Shown in pieces: positions 1-6,099 of a stretch of 6,120 bases of DNA. The notes under the pieces were generated by a model. It was not told the DNA's origin and searched no databases. It saw only the letters and a list, made by a program, of their open reading frames with translations. How positions within the stretch are numbered: position 1 is the first letter of the stretch; every line of letters starts with the position of its first letter. This DNA comes from Campylobacterales bacterium. GTDB lineage: Bacteria; Campylobacterota; Campylobacteria; Campylobacterales; QNZT01. The translations under genes were made by a program, and so were the position numbers. Where the stretch lies: NCBI GenBank assembly GCA_015663225.1, contig DQSO01000163.1, forward strand, positions 1 to 6,120, in the 5' to 3' direction.

Positions 1-1
1 A

Positions 2-151
2 AATGGTATCAAACTTGGTATTGATGCACCCAAAGATATGATAATCCTTAGAGGGGAGCTTAAAAAAAGGATTGAAGATAGCAATAAAAAAGCTATAAAC
101 AATTCTGAACTAAAACAAGTTAAAGATTTGAGTCGCCTTTTAAAAAAATGA
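2..151 (+). CDS. csrA: CsrA carbon storage / translational regulator, C-terminal part
   Basis: Partial gene, cut by the left edge. The 49 visible residues begin NGIKLGIDAPKD and continue through the LRGEL segment, which is the second half of the CsrA fold: the last beta strands, then the helix that starts after the RGE motif. The tail is lysine-rich and ends LSRLLKK. CsrA family proteins are homodimers that bind GGA-containing hairpins in mRNA leaders and usually block ribosome access. In Campylobacterota they control flagellin and other genes and are antagonised by FliW (family knowledge). The N-terminal RNA-binding strand (MLILxR type) lies outside the window and cannot be checked. The TGA stop overlaps the ATG of ispE (ATGA), so the two are probably translationally coupled. 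The csrA-ispE-smpB order is, from memory, typical of Campylobacterota. Confidence 0.9.
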   Translation, partial: NGIKLGIDAPKDMIILRGELKKRIEDSNKKAINNSELKQVKDLSRLLKK

Positions 152-915
152 CTATAAAATCATATGCAAAAGTAAATATCTTTTTAAAGATAGTAGGATT
201 AAGAGGCTCATATCATGAGATAAACTCAAGATTTATGATAGTTCCAAATCTTTATGATCTATTAGAGTTTAAACCAAAAGATTGTGACGATTTTACCATA
301 GAAGGAGACTTTAGTTGCCCTACAACAAGCAATATAATCTACAAAGTATATAGACTCTTAAAAGAAGAGTATCCTAAAGTAGAAATTTTCTTTAAAACTC
401 ATAAAGTAGTAGTGGAAAAAAATATACCAGAGTTTGCCGGACTTGGTGGTGGAAGTAGCAATGGTGCAGCTTTTTTAAACCTTACAAACAAAGTTTTAAA
501 TCTAAACATATCACATGATAAGTTAGCAGATATTGGAAGCCAAGTTGGAAGTGATATACCATTTTTTATATATGGATATAAAAGTGCAAATGTTAGTGGA
601 GTTGGAGAGATTGTCAAAGAGTTTAAAGAAGAGTTAGTTGATATAGAGACTTTTACTCCAAGTAATATAAAACCAAGTACAAAAGATGTTTATGCTAGAT
701 ATAGAGACTCTTTTTTAGATAATATGGATAAAGAGTTATCATCTAAGCTTTTAAAACAAACTTCACATGATATACTAAACAAATATCAACCAAACACCTT
801 AAATGACCTTTTAGCACCATGTTTAAAACTATATCCAGATTTAAACTCTTATATAAAAGAGGGTTCATTTCTAAGTGGTAGTGGTAGTACAGTTTTTAGG
901 AGAAGAGATGGGTAA
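148..915 (+). CDS. ispE: 4-diphosphocytidyl-2-C-methyl-D-erythritol kinase
   Basis: Cytosolic GHMP-family kinase of the MEP (non-mevalonate) isoprenoid pathway. It phosphorylates the 2-hydroxyl of CDP-methylerythritol using ATP. The 255-residue protein shows all three GHMP motifs. Motif 1 is [10 protein letters not shown] (residues 5-14), with the catalytic lysine at K8. The glycine-rich ATP loop is [11 protein letters not shown] (98-108). The C-terminal motif is LSGSGSTVF (242-250). GSDIPFF (134-140) holds D136, equivalent to the catalytic aspartate of E. coli IspE (D141), and YHE (22-24) is the substrate-side histidine region. It is shorter than the E. coli enzyme (283 residues) because it stops just after motif 3; short C-termini are, I believe, usual in Campylobacterota, so this is not read as truncation. 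The start at 148 overlaps the csrA stop; no strong Shine-Dalgarno is visible, which fits coupling. The last eight bases overlap smpB. Confidence 0.96.
   Translation: MTIKSYAKVNIFLKIVGLRGSYHEINSRFMIVPNLYDLLEFKPKDCDDFTIEGDFSCPTTSNIIYKVYRLLKEEYPKVEIFFKTHKVVVEKNIPEFAGLGGGSSNGAAFLNLTNKVLNLNISHDKLADIGSQVGSDIPFFIYGYKSANVSGVGEIVKEFKEELVDIETFTPSNIKPSTKDVYARYRDSFLDNMDKELSSKLLKQTSHDILNKYQPNTLNDLLAPCLKLYPDLNSYIKEGSFLSGSGSTVFRRRDG
898..903 (+). promoter_or_regulatory. Shine-Dalgarno of smpB that fixes its start
   Basis: AGGAGA lies inside the 3' end of ispE, with five bases between AGGAG and the ATG at 908. It decides between two in-frame starts for smpB. The upstream GTG at 875 would add eleven residues ([11 protein letters not shown]) that are only an alternative-frame reading of the conserved IspE Gly/Ser motif, whereas the ATG at 908 gives the normal SmpB N-terminus. 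Confidence 0.8.
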
Positions 916-1369
916 AAGTATAGCTAGTAATAAAAAAGCTTTTCATGATTATGAGATATTAGATAAGTTTGAAGCGGGAATTGTACTTGCAGGTAGTGAA
1001 GTAAAAGCTTTACGAGCTGCTAGGGTAAACTTAAAGGACAGTTATGTTCGTATTATAAAAAATGAAGCATTTTTACTCAATGCACATATATCATATACCA
1101 GCACTACAAACCCTCACTACAAACCAGATGAAAGAAGAAGTAGAAAACTACTCCTACATCGTGCTCAAATAGATAAATTAATAGCAAAATCTACACAAAA
1201 AGGACTCTCAATAGTACCTTTAAGCCTCTTCTTTAACCATAAAAATTTTGCAAAAGTACAAATAGCTTTAGCTAAGGGTAAAAAAGAGTATGACAAAAGA
1301 AATAGCTTAAAAACAAAAGATGCAGCAAGAGAGACTGCAAGAGCAGTTAAGGAGTTTTCTCAAAGATGA
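908..1369 (+). CDS. smpB: SsrA (tmRNA)-binding protein SmpB
   Basis: SmpB binds the tRNA-like domain of tmRNA and delivers it to stalled ribosomes for trans-translation. From the ATG at 908 the product is 153 residues, the usual family length. Conserved blocks are seen in order: [11 protein letters not shown] (8-18), the signature [14 protein letters not shown] (23-36), VNLKDSYV (40-47) of the OB-fold barrel, [18 protein letters not shown] (68-85), and [12 protein letters not shown] (120-131). The basic tail [16 protein letters not shown] (135-150) folds into a helix in the mRNA channel. The start was chosen from the AGGAGA at 898-903 and family alignment. The first eight bases overlap ispE; the TGA overlaps the ATG of the symporter. 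The start region therefore depends on ribosomes finishing ispE. The ssrA (tmRNA) gene itself is not in this window. Confidence 0.96.
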   Translation: MGKSIASNKKAFHDYEILDKFEAGIVLAGSEVKALRAARVNLKDSYVRIIKNEAFLLNAHISYTSTTNPHYKPDERRSRKLLLHRAQIDKLIAKSTQKGLSIVPLSLFFNHKNFAKVQIALAKGKKEYDKRNSLKTKDAARETARAVKEFSQR

Positions 1370-2553
1370 AATATTTAAAAGATATGAATGTCCAAGTAAT
1401 CATAGCAATCATACTAGGTATAGTAGTTGGATTATATATTCCTGCAATAGCTACAAGTTTAAAGTTTATTGGTGTAGTTTTTGTAAACCTTCTTAAAATG
1501 CTTGTAGTTCCTTTGATATTTGCTTCAATATTTACAGCTATAGCTGGACTTGGTGGGATTGAGAAGTTAAAGAAAAAGGGAGTTAAGACACTATTTTTCT
1601 ATATACTTACAACTGCATTTGCAACATTTTTAGCGATAGTTGCTATGAATCTATTTCCCATAGGAGAGCCAACCACAGCAGCTGGATTGGTATATGAAAA
1701 AGCGGCAGCAATTAAACCTTTTTCACTCGAATCAATGCTTGTAAGTTTTATTCCTACAAATATTTTTAACTCACTAACTTCTGGTTCTATGATGCAGATT
1801 ATAGTTTTTAGTATACTTTTAGCAGTTTCCTCACTATATCTTGAAAATCATCAACAAGATACACTTTATAACTTCTTCTGGGCTATCTCAAATGCGATGT
1901 TAGAGATGAGTAAGTGGATTATCAAACTTACTCCAATAGGTCTATTTAGCCTTATAAGTTTCGTTGTTGCTGACCAAGGGGTAGATATACTGATAAACCT
2001 TTGGAAGTATATTTTTATGGTTTTAGGAGTTTTATTAGTTCATCTTCTTGCAACCCTGCCCTCACTACTGTTTATAGTAAAAAAGATTAACCCTTATAAC
2101 TATTTAAATAGAGTCAAAGATGCAATTTTGATGGCATTTTCAACAGCCTCAAGTGCCGCGACACTTCCAGTTAGTCTTAAAACCGTAGTAGAAAAAGGAG
2201 GAGTTAGTAAAGAGAGTGCAAACTTTGTTCTTCCTCTTGGTGCTACAGTTTCGATGGATGGAACAGCAGCTTACTTAACTGTGGCTGTTTTATATATCGC
2301 AAATCTTGCTGGTGTTGATATGAGTTTTTCTCAGCAGTTGATACTTGGACTCACTGTTGTTATGCTTAGTATTGGGGTTGCTGCACTTCCAAGTGCTTCT
2401 CTTGTTATGATGGTAGTAATCTTAAATGAGTTAGGACTTCCAACTGAGTATATAGCTATTATCGTCTCTGTTGATAGGATTTTAGATATGGCTAGAACCT
2501 CAGTAAATGTCACAAGTGATCTTGTCGTTACAAAGATGGTGGATGAAAAATAA
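1366..2553 (+). CDS. dicarboxylate/amino acid:cation symporter (DAACS / SLC1 family)
   Basis: A 395-residue inner-membrane secondary transporter of the GltP/DctA/GltPh family (PF00375), which couples uptake of glutamate, aspartate, other amino acids or dicarboxylates to Na+ or H+. The long hydrophobic segments match the eight-helix, two-hairpin fold. Family marks: [14 protein letters not shown] (142-155); the serine-rich HP1 tip [11 protein letters not shown] (258-268); [12 protein letters not shown] (292-303), the NMDGT motif; the HP2 tip [11 protein letters not shown] (339-349); and [17 protein letters not shown] (369-385). By alignment with GltPh the last motif keeps D374, R377, T378 and N381, equivalent to D394, R397, T398 and N401. 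The arginine suggests an acidic substrate (inference). Odd point: the NMDGT asparagine is serine here (S296). The start overlaps the smpB stop (ATGA), with AAGGAG eleven bases upstream. Aspartate/glutamate is the best guess, and C4-dicarboxylate is possible. Confidence 0.9.
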   Translation: MKYLKDMNVQVIIAIILGIVVGLYIPAIATSLKFIGVVFVNLLKMLVVPLIFASIFTAIAGLGGIEKLKKKGVKTLFFYILTTAFATFLAIVAMNLFPIGEPTTAAGLVYEKAAAIKPFSLESMLVSFIPTNIFNSLTSGSMMQIIVFSILLAVSSLYLENHQQDTLYNFFWAISNAMLEMSKWIIKLTPIGLFSLISFVVADQGVDILINLWKYIFMVLGVLLVHLLATLPSLLFIVKKINPYNYLNRVKDAILMAFSTASSAATLPVSLKTVVEKGGVSKESANFVLPLGATVSMDGTAAYLTVAVLYIANLAGVDMSFSQQLILGLTVVMLSIGVAALPSASLVMMVVILNELGLPTEYIAIIVSVDRILDMARTSVNVTSDLVVTKMVDEK

Positions 2554-2556
2554 ACA

Positions 2557-2565
2557 TGTTATAAT
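2557..2565 (+). promoter_or_regulatory. extended -10 promoter element after the symporter
   Basis: TGTTATAAT is a perfect extended -10 (TG-N-TATAAT), beginning four bases after the symporter stop. No TTGACA-like -35 is seen, which is usual for housekeeping promoters in Campylobacterota. Transcription would start at about 2571-2574. This gives a leader of some 155 bases before the desaturase start. Inferred from sequence only. Confidence 0.65.
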
Positions 2566-2579
2566 TAGACAAAATAAAG

Positions 2580-2630
2580 GAAGATAAAATGGAAATTGCT
2601 AGATAATCTATCTTCAACTAAGTAATTTTC
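2580..2630 (+). promoter_or_regulatory. candidate structured leader with two interleaved stems
   Basis: Two complementary pairs can be read directly. Stem A is GAAGATA (2580-2586) with TATCTTC (2609-2615): seven Watson-Crick pairs, taking up most of the leader ORF's Shine-Dalgarno. Stem B is GGAAATTGCT (2591-2600) with AGTAATTTTC (2621-2630): ten pairs, two of them G-U. The arms are interleaved, so the stems either exclude each other or form an H-type pseudoknot with connecting loops of 4, 8 and 5 bases. No known riboswitch class was recognised. In AT-rich DNA some complementarity arises by chance, so confidence is low. Confidence 0.3.
2589..2606 (+). CDS. possible five-codon leader ORF (MEIAR)
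   Basis: An ATG-initiated ORF of five codons plus TAA. It is preceded by a good Shine-Dalgarno (AAGGAAG, 2577-2583) at five bases' spacing, and begins about 17 bases after the predicted transcription start. The same AAGGAAG motif precedes the desaturase. The product is too short to be recognised and contains no run of one amino acid that would suggest classical attenuation. If it is translated, the ribosome would cover the stems described for 2580-2630. It may equally be a chance ORF or the remnant of a lost gene. Confidence 0.3.
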   Translation: MEIAR

Positions 2631-2647
2631 TAGCTAGTAGCTTCTTA

Positions 2648-2677
2648 ATAAGATAAAAGTAGATAAGTATATCTTAT
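2648..2677 (+). repeat. inverted repeat ATAAGATA / TATCTTAT
   Basis: An eight-base perfect inverted repeat (2648-2655 and 2670-2677) with a 14-base spacer, upstream of the second possible -10 before the desaturase. It could be an operator half-site pair or a weak RNA hairpin. It has no G+C-rich stem or T tract, so it is not a terminator. The sequence is AT-only apart from one G and one C per arm pair, so chance occurrence is a real possibility. Confidence 0.3.
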
Positions 2678-2694
2678 ATTAATTATATTTACTA

Positions 2695-2700
2695 TACAAT
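2695..2700 (+). promoter_or_regulatory. possible second -10 element for the desaturase
   Basis: TACAAT differs from TATAAT at one position and lies 27 bases before the GTG start. A transcript beginning near 2707 would have a short leader of about 20 bases holding only the Shine-Dalgarno. The upstream DNA is AT-rich with T-runs, as is common for Campylobacterota promoters. If real, the gene has two promoters, one with and one without the structured leader. Confidence 0.4.
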
Positions 2701-2727
2701 TATCAAATTATTTTAAAAAGGAAGCCA

Positions 2728-3882
2728 GTGTCACACGAATATGCAAAGTATGAAGATATCGATAAAGAACAACTTCAAATTGATATCGATGAGATAAAAA
2801 AGACTATAGGAGATCCTACTCAAAAGGATTTAGATCATCTGTTAAAACTTGAAAAATGGGGTAGAGGCGCAACATTTTCAGGGTTTTTCCTTATATTTTT
2901 AGTAGGTATTGTAGATTTTACTACCATGCCATTTTGGATTATCGCCATTGTAGCAGCGATACTAATAGGTGTAGGAAATGTAGGAAGATGGGCAAATGTG
3001 ACACACCCTGTACTTCATGGAGCATATGACAAAGTTCCAAATGTACCAGAAAAATATACAAAAGCCGTATATGCGAAAGGTCATAGAAGATTTTTAGATT
3101 GGTTAGATTGGATAAAACCAGAAGCTTGGGAATTTGAGCACAATATCATGCATCACTACCATCTAAATGAAGCAGATGATCCAGATCAAGTTGAGAGAAA
3201 TCTGCAATGGTTGATAAACTCAAAAGTACCTATGTTTTTAAGATATATCTTTATCTATGCATTTGCAGGAACTTGGAAATATACATACTATGCACCAAAT
3301 ACTCTTAGAATCTTGGAAAATAAAAATAGAAGAAAAGAGAATCTACCAGAAATTAGTGGTTATGAACTTAGCCCAAAAACAAAAAATGGTTTGATTTTAT
3401 GGATGGAGTATCTTCTTCCATATGTTATTATAAAGTTTGTACTATTTCCAATGCTATTTTTACCACTAGGTATGGATGCAGTGCTTAATGCTTTAATCAT
3501 ACTTTTAATAGCTGAGTACATAGCAAATCTACACTCATTTTTAGTTATTGTACCAAACCACTCTGCTGCTGATATTTATCAGTTTAACTCTCCTCATAAA
3601 TCACAAGGTGAGTTTTATTTAAGACAGATCATGGGAAGTGTAAATTACACAACAGGAACTGATCAAATAGACTTTTTACATGGTTTTTTAAACTATCAAA
3701 TTGAGCATCATCTTTTTCCAAATATGCCACATAGTTACTATCAAAAAATGCAACCTATTGTAAAAGATATATGTAAAAAACACAACCTTGAATATAGACA
3801 AGAAAATGTATTTAAACGAATACTTATGAGTATTGACCTTATGGTTGGAAAAACAAAACTTCTTAGAGTAGATGGGATTTAA
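2728..3882 (+). CDS. membrane fatty acid desaturase (three-histidine-box, QxxHH type)
   Basis: A 384-residue integral membrane di-iron enzyme of the FA_desaturase family (PF00487), expected to introduce a cis double bond into an acyl chain. Three histidine boxes are present: HPVLH (93-97), HNIMHH (138-143) and QIEHHLFP (324-331). NHSAAD (277-282) may add a ligand. Hydrophobic segments lie at about 50-65, 68-88, 168-185, 222-246 and 250-276. QxxHH in the third box is typical of front-end (delta-5/delta-6-like) desaturases and sphingolipid desaturases. This protein lacks the N-terminal cytochrome b5 domain of eukaryotic examples and has a charged, soluble-looking first 45 residues instead. The start is GTG: AAGGAAG (2718-2724) sits just upstream, and no ATG occurs in frame before residue 67. 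No ferredoxin, reductase or lipid gene adjoins it. Regiospecificity and acyl carrier cannot be read from sequence; a hydroxylase of the same superfamily is less likely. Confidence 0.88.
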   Translation: MSHEYAKYEDIDKEQLQIDIDEIKKTIGDPTQKDLDHLLKLEKWGRGATFSGFFLIFLVGIVDFTTMPFWIIAIVAAILIGVGNVGRWANVTHPVLHGAYDKVPNVPEKYTKAVYAKGHRRFLDWLDWIKPEAWEFEHNIMHHYHLNEADDPDQVERNLQWLINSKVPMFLRYIFIYAFAGTWKYTYYAPNTLRILENKNRRKENLPEISGYELSPKTKNGLILWMEYLLPYVIIKFVLFPMLFLPLGMDAVLNALIILLIAEYIANLHSFLVIVPNHSAADIYQFNSPHKSQGEFYLRQIMGSVNYTTGTDQIDFLHGFLNYQIEHHLFPNMPHSYYQKMQPIVKDICKKHNLEYRQENVFKRILMSIDLMVGKTKLLRVDGI

Positions 3883-3902
3883 TCCCCTCTGATTTACCAC
3901 TT

Positions 3903-3938
3903 ATTAACCCACAATTAACACAACTAAAGTAAACTTTA
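3903..3938 (+). promoter_or_regulatory. putative operator/promoter region of the moxR operon
   Basis: The 76-base spacer before moxR holds two ordered elements. The first is a direct repeat, ATTAAC at 3903-3908 and 3914-3919, spaced 11 bases (one helical turn). The second is a dyad, TAAAGT-AA-ACTTTA at 3925-3938, with six-base arms. A weak -10 candidate, TAAACT (3930-3935), falls inside the dyad, so a protein bound there would compete with RNA polymerase. No known regulator consensus was recognised. The arrangement is seen in the sequence; the function is inferred. Confidence 0.35.
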
Positions 3939-3958
3939 AAAAATATCAAAGGTCATTT

Positions 3959-4885
3959 ATGCAAAAGATTGAACTAATCAGAAATGAAGTTAAAAAAATA
4001 ATAGTTGGACATGATAAACTGCTTGATGCTCTTTTTATAGGACTTTTAAGTGATGGACATATACTTGTTGAGGGTGTTCCAGGAGTTGCTAAAACAACAG
4101 CTATAAATGCTCTCTCTCATGCACTTGGACTAGACTTTTCTCGTGTTCAGTTTACTCCAGATTTACTGCCATCAGATATAACTGGAACTCAAATATATAA
4201 CCAAAAAGAACAAAACTTTGAAGTTAAAAAAGGTCCAGCTTTTACAAATCTACTTCTGGCTGATGAGATAAATAGAGCCCCTGCAAAGGTACAATCTGCC
4301 CTTTTAGAGGTTATGCAAGAGAGACAAGTAACTATAGGAGATGAGAGTTTTAAACTAGATCTTCCATTTTTAGTTATGGCTACACAAAATCCACTTGAAC
4401 AAGAAGGAGCTTACAAACTTCCAGAAGCTCAACTTGATCGTTTTATGATGAAAGTTGAAGTAGGCTATAACACTTTTGATGAAGAATTTTTGATAGTTAA
4501 CAGAGTTGTAAGAGAGGATTTTGACTTTAATAGTATCAATCAAGTAGTCACAAAAGATGAACTTAAAGAGATAAAAAAAGAGATAAAAAATATCCATATA
4601 GATGATGAGTTGACAAAGTATATGTTACAAATCATCTTTGCTTCAAGAGATAACAATCCAAACTTAGCTTATGGAGCTAGTCCAAGAGCGAGTATTGACC
4701 TTTTTAAAGCCTCAAGAGCTCATGCCTATATTAAAGGAAAAGAGTTTGTAACTCCACTTGATGTTACCGAAGTTGTCTATGATGTTTTAAGACATAGAAT
4801 TGTTTTAAACTATTCAGCCCTTTCACAAAACATAACTCCTGATATGATTATAAAAGATATTTTACAATCAATAAAAGCTCCATAG
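3959..4885 (+). CDS. MoxR-family AAA+ ATPase
   Basis: A 308-residue cytosolic AAA+ ATPase of the MoxR family (AAA_3 plus C-terminal lid), chaperone-like proteins that work with VWA-domain partners on assembly of enzymes or envelope complexes. Motifs in order: Walker A GVPGVAKT (39-46, K45); Walker B LLLADEINRAP (98-108, D102/E103); sensor 1 ATQNP (141-145); the MoxR stretch EQEGAYKLPEAQLDRF (147-162), with arginine-finger candidate R161; and sensor 2 GASPRAS (239-245, R243). Length and motif order are normal and all catalytic residues are present. The start has AAAGG (3948-3952) six bases upstream. It heads a cluster with DUF58 and DUF4381-like genes, six bases before the next start, the order of MoxR/Bat clusters in many Gram-negatives. 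The symbol moxR is a family name, so none is assigned. Confidence 0.95.
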   Translation: MQKIELIRNEVKKIIVGHDKLLDALFIGLLSDGHILVEGVPGVAKTTAINALSHALGLDFSRVQFTPDLLPSDITGTQIYNQKEQNFEVKKGPAFTNLLLADEINRAPAKVQSALLEVMQERQVTIGDESFKLDLPFLVMATQNPLEQEGAYKLPEAQLDRFMMKVEVGYNTFDEEFLIVNRVVREDFDFNSINQVVTKDELKEIKKEIKNIHIDDELTKYMLQIIFASRDNNPNLAYGASPRASIDLFKASRAHAYIKGKEFVTPLDVTEVVYDVLRHRIVLNYSALSQNITPDMIIKDILQSIKAP

Positions 4886-4891
4886 TTAACA

Positions 4892-5719
4892 ATGGATACA
4901 AAACTTCAAGAGATACTTTTTAAAGCTAGAAAAAATGTCTTCTCAAATCTTACAAGCGATAATCTCACAAAGCTAAGAGGTGATGGTATGGATTTGCGAG
5001 ATATTAAAGCCTATGAGTATGGTGATGATATACGACATATTAACTGGAGAGCTACCGCAAAAGGTGAAGAGATACGAGTCAATATCTTTGATGAGTATAA
5101 AGAGTTAAATATCCTCACAGTTTTTCTATCCTCTTCTACTATCAACTTTGGAAGTAAAACTTTAAAACAAGACAATATGGCTGAGATACTAGCTTATATA
5201 CTCTACAGTAGTATAAAAAACAAAGACAAGGTCGAGAGTCTATTTTTCACTAAAACTTGTGATAAAAATTTTAACAATATCAAAAATATAGCTTTTATAG
5301 ATGATGTCATATCCTATGCACTAGAGTTTGATACCAATAAAAAAGAGATAGATTACAAGGAGGTTTGTAGCTATATAAATGAGCATTATAAAAGAGGTCA
5401 TATAGTAGTCTTTATCGGTGATTTTTTAGATAAAGTTGATTTTACAACTTTATCTAAAAAACATCAAACCTTAGCTATAATAGTTCGAGACCACCTTGAA
5501 GAGTCGTTAGAATTTAGTGATGAAGTTATGATAAAATCACCACAATCAGGGAAAAGTGAGGAGTTTTTTATAAACAGTAGTATCAAAAAACGATACCAAG
5601 AGTTGATACTTTCACATGATAATGAGTTATATGCACATCTACAATCTCAAGGTATTGATTTTAAAAAGATTTATAATGATGATGTGATATATCTGAAACT
5701 TATGGAGTTGTTTAGATGA
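4892..5719 (+). CDS. DUF58 domain protein (MoxR partner), degenerate MIDAS
   Basis: A 275-residue protein with the DUF58 signature: GDGMDLRDIKAYEYGDD (30-46), then RHINWRATAK (48-57) and VNIFDEYKE (63-71). DUF58 proteins accompany MoxR ATPases and usually pass into a von Willebrand A-like fold. Here the first strand reads LTVFLSSSTINFGS (75-88), where family members commonly have an aspartate before the serines (DxSxS, metal-ion-dependent adhesion site); the aspartate is absent. A later strand is IVVFIGDF (171-178). No signal peptide or membrane segment is seen, so it is probably cytoplasmic or membrane-associated through partners. The ATG comes six bases after the moxR stop with no clear Shine-Dalgarno, suggesting reinitiation. 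Its own TGA overlaps the next ATG. The client of the system is unknown. Confidence 0.88.
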   Translation: MDTKLQEILFKARKNVFSNLTSDNLTKLRGDGMDLRDIKAYEYGDDIRHINWRATAKGEEIRVNIFDEYKELNILTVFLSSSTINFGSKTLKQDNMAEILAYILYSSIKNKDKVESLFFTKTCDKNFNNIKNIAFIDDVISYALEFDTNKKEIDYKEVCSYINEHYKRGHIVVFIGDFLDKVDFTTLSKKHQTLAIIVRDHLEESLEFSDEVMIKSPQSGKSEEFFINSSIKKRYQELILSHDNELYAHLQSQGIDFKKIYNDDVIYLKLMELFR

Positions 5720-6099
5720 ATGAAGAGTTAAAAGATATAAAAGGATTAGTTGAGATACCTGATATCTCTTTTATAGTGTTTGTGTTAGTTGTTGGATTTG
5801 TTCTTATTATACTTTCTACTTTGATATATCTTTTTATAAAAGGTAAAAGAGGTAAAAAAGCCACTAAAAAACAGATAATGCTTCAATCATTAAAAACACT
5901 AGATTTTTCTGATGCAAAAAATAGTGCATATATATTTACAAAAAACTGCCATCTATTTTTAGATGAAACAAATCAAAAAAGATACAATGATATTTGCGAT
6001 AAACTAGAAATTTACAAATATAAAAAAGATATTCCACTTATGGATAAATATACCAAACAAGAGATGATTGAGTTTATAAGTGAACTACATGATAAGTGA
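5716..6099 (+). CDS. small single-pass membrane protein, DUF4381-like
   Basis: A 127-residue protein with a short N-terminal region (LKDIKGLVEIPD, 5-16), one strong transmembrane segment at about 17-42, a basic stretch KGKRGKKATKK (42-52) that by the positive-inside rule sits in the cytoplasm, and a soluble C-terminal part of about 75 residues. The N-terminal pattern (L-x-D-I-x-x-L-x-x-I-P before one helix) and the position after MoxR and DUF58 match DUF4381 proteins of Bat clusters. The family call rests on pattern and context rather than a clear catalytic motif. The start overlaps the DUF58 stop (ATGA), with GGAG (5704-5707) eight bases upstream. It probably anchors or links the MoxR-DUF58 pair to membrane VWA proteins (inference). 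Confidence 0.65.
   Translation: MNEELKDIKGLVEIPDISFIVFVLVVGFVLIILSTLIYLFIKGKRGKKATKKQIMLQSLKTLDFSDAKNSAYIFTKNCHLFLDETNQKRYNDICDKLEIYKYKKDIPLMDKYTKQEMIEFISELHDK

Noticed and set aside
399..617. Minus-strand reading frame of 72 codons inside ispE
   Set aside because: Antisense shadow of a clearly conserved gene, with no Shine-Dalgarno and a low-complexity proline/leucine product; likewise the minus-strand frames at 2331-2513, 3688-3900 and 4370-4597.
875..907. GTG start extending SmpB by eleven residues
   Set aside because: The extension is an alternative-frame reading of the IspE Gly/Ser motif. AGGAGA at 898-903 and family alignment support the ATG at 908.
898..915. IspE C-terminus as a frameshifted truncation
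   Set aside because: All three GHMP motifs are intact, the stop falls just after motif 3, and the overlap with smpB has a proper Shine-Dalgarno, as expected of a compact operon.
2632..2642. AGCTA-G-TAGCT inverted repeat as a terminator or operator
   Set aside because: Short, with a one-base spacer that cannot form a hairpin loop without losing pairs, and no T tract follows.
2554..2727. tRNA, 6S RNA or known riboswitch in the spacer
   Set aside because: No cloverleaf, CCA-type acceptor end or recognised riboswitch core. The region is described only as a candidate structured leader.
3874..3886. GGGATTTAATCCC palindrome at the desaturase stop as a terminator
   Set aside because: Only five or six pairs with a 1-3 base loop, no T tract downstream, and it spans the stop codon. 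Too weak to call.
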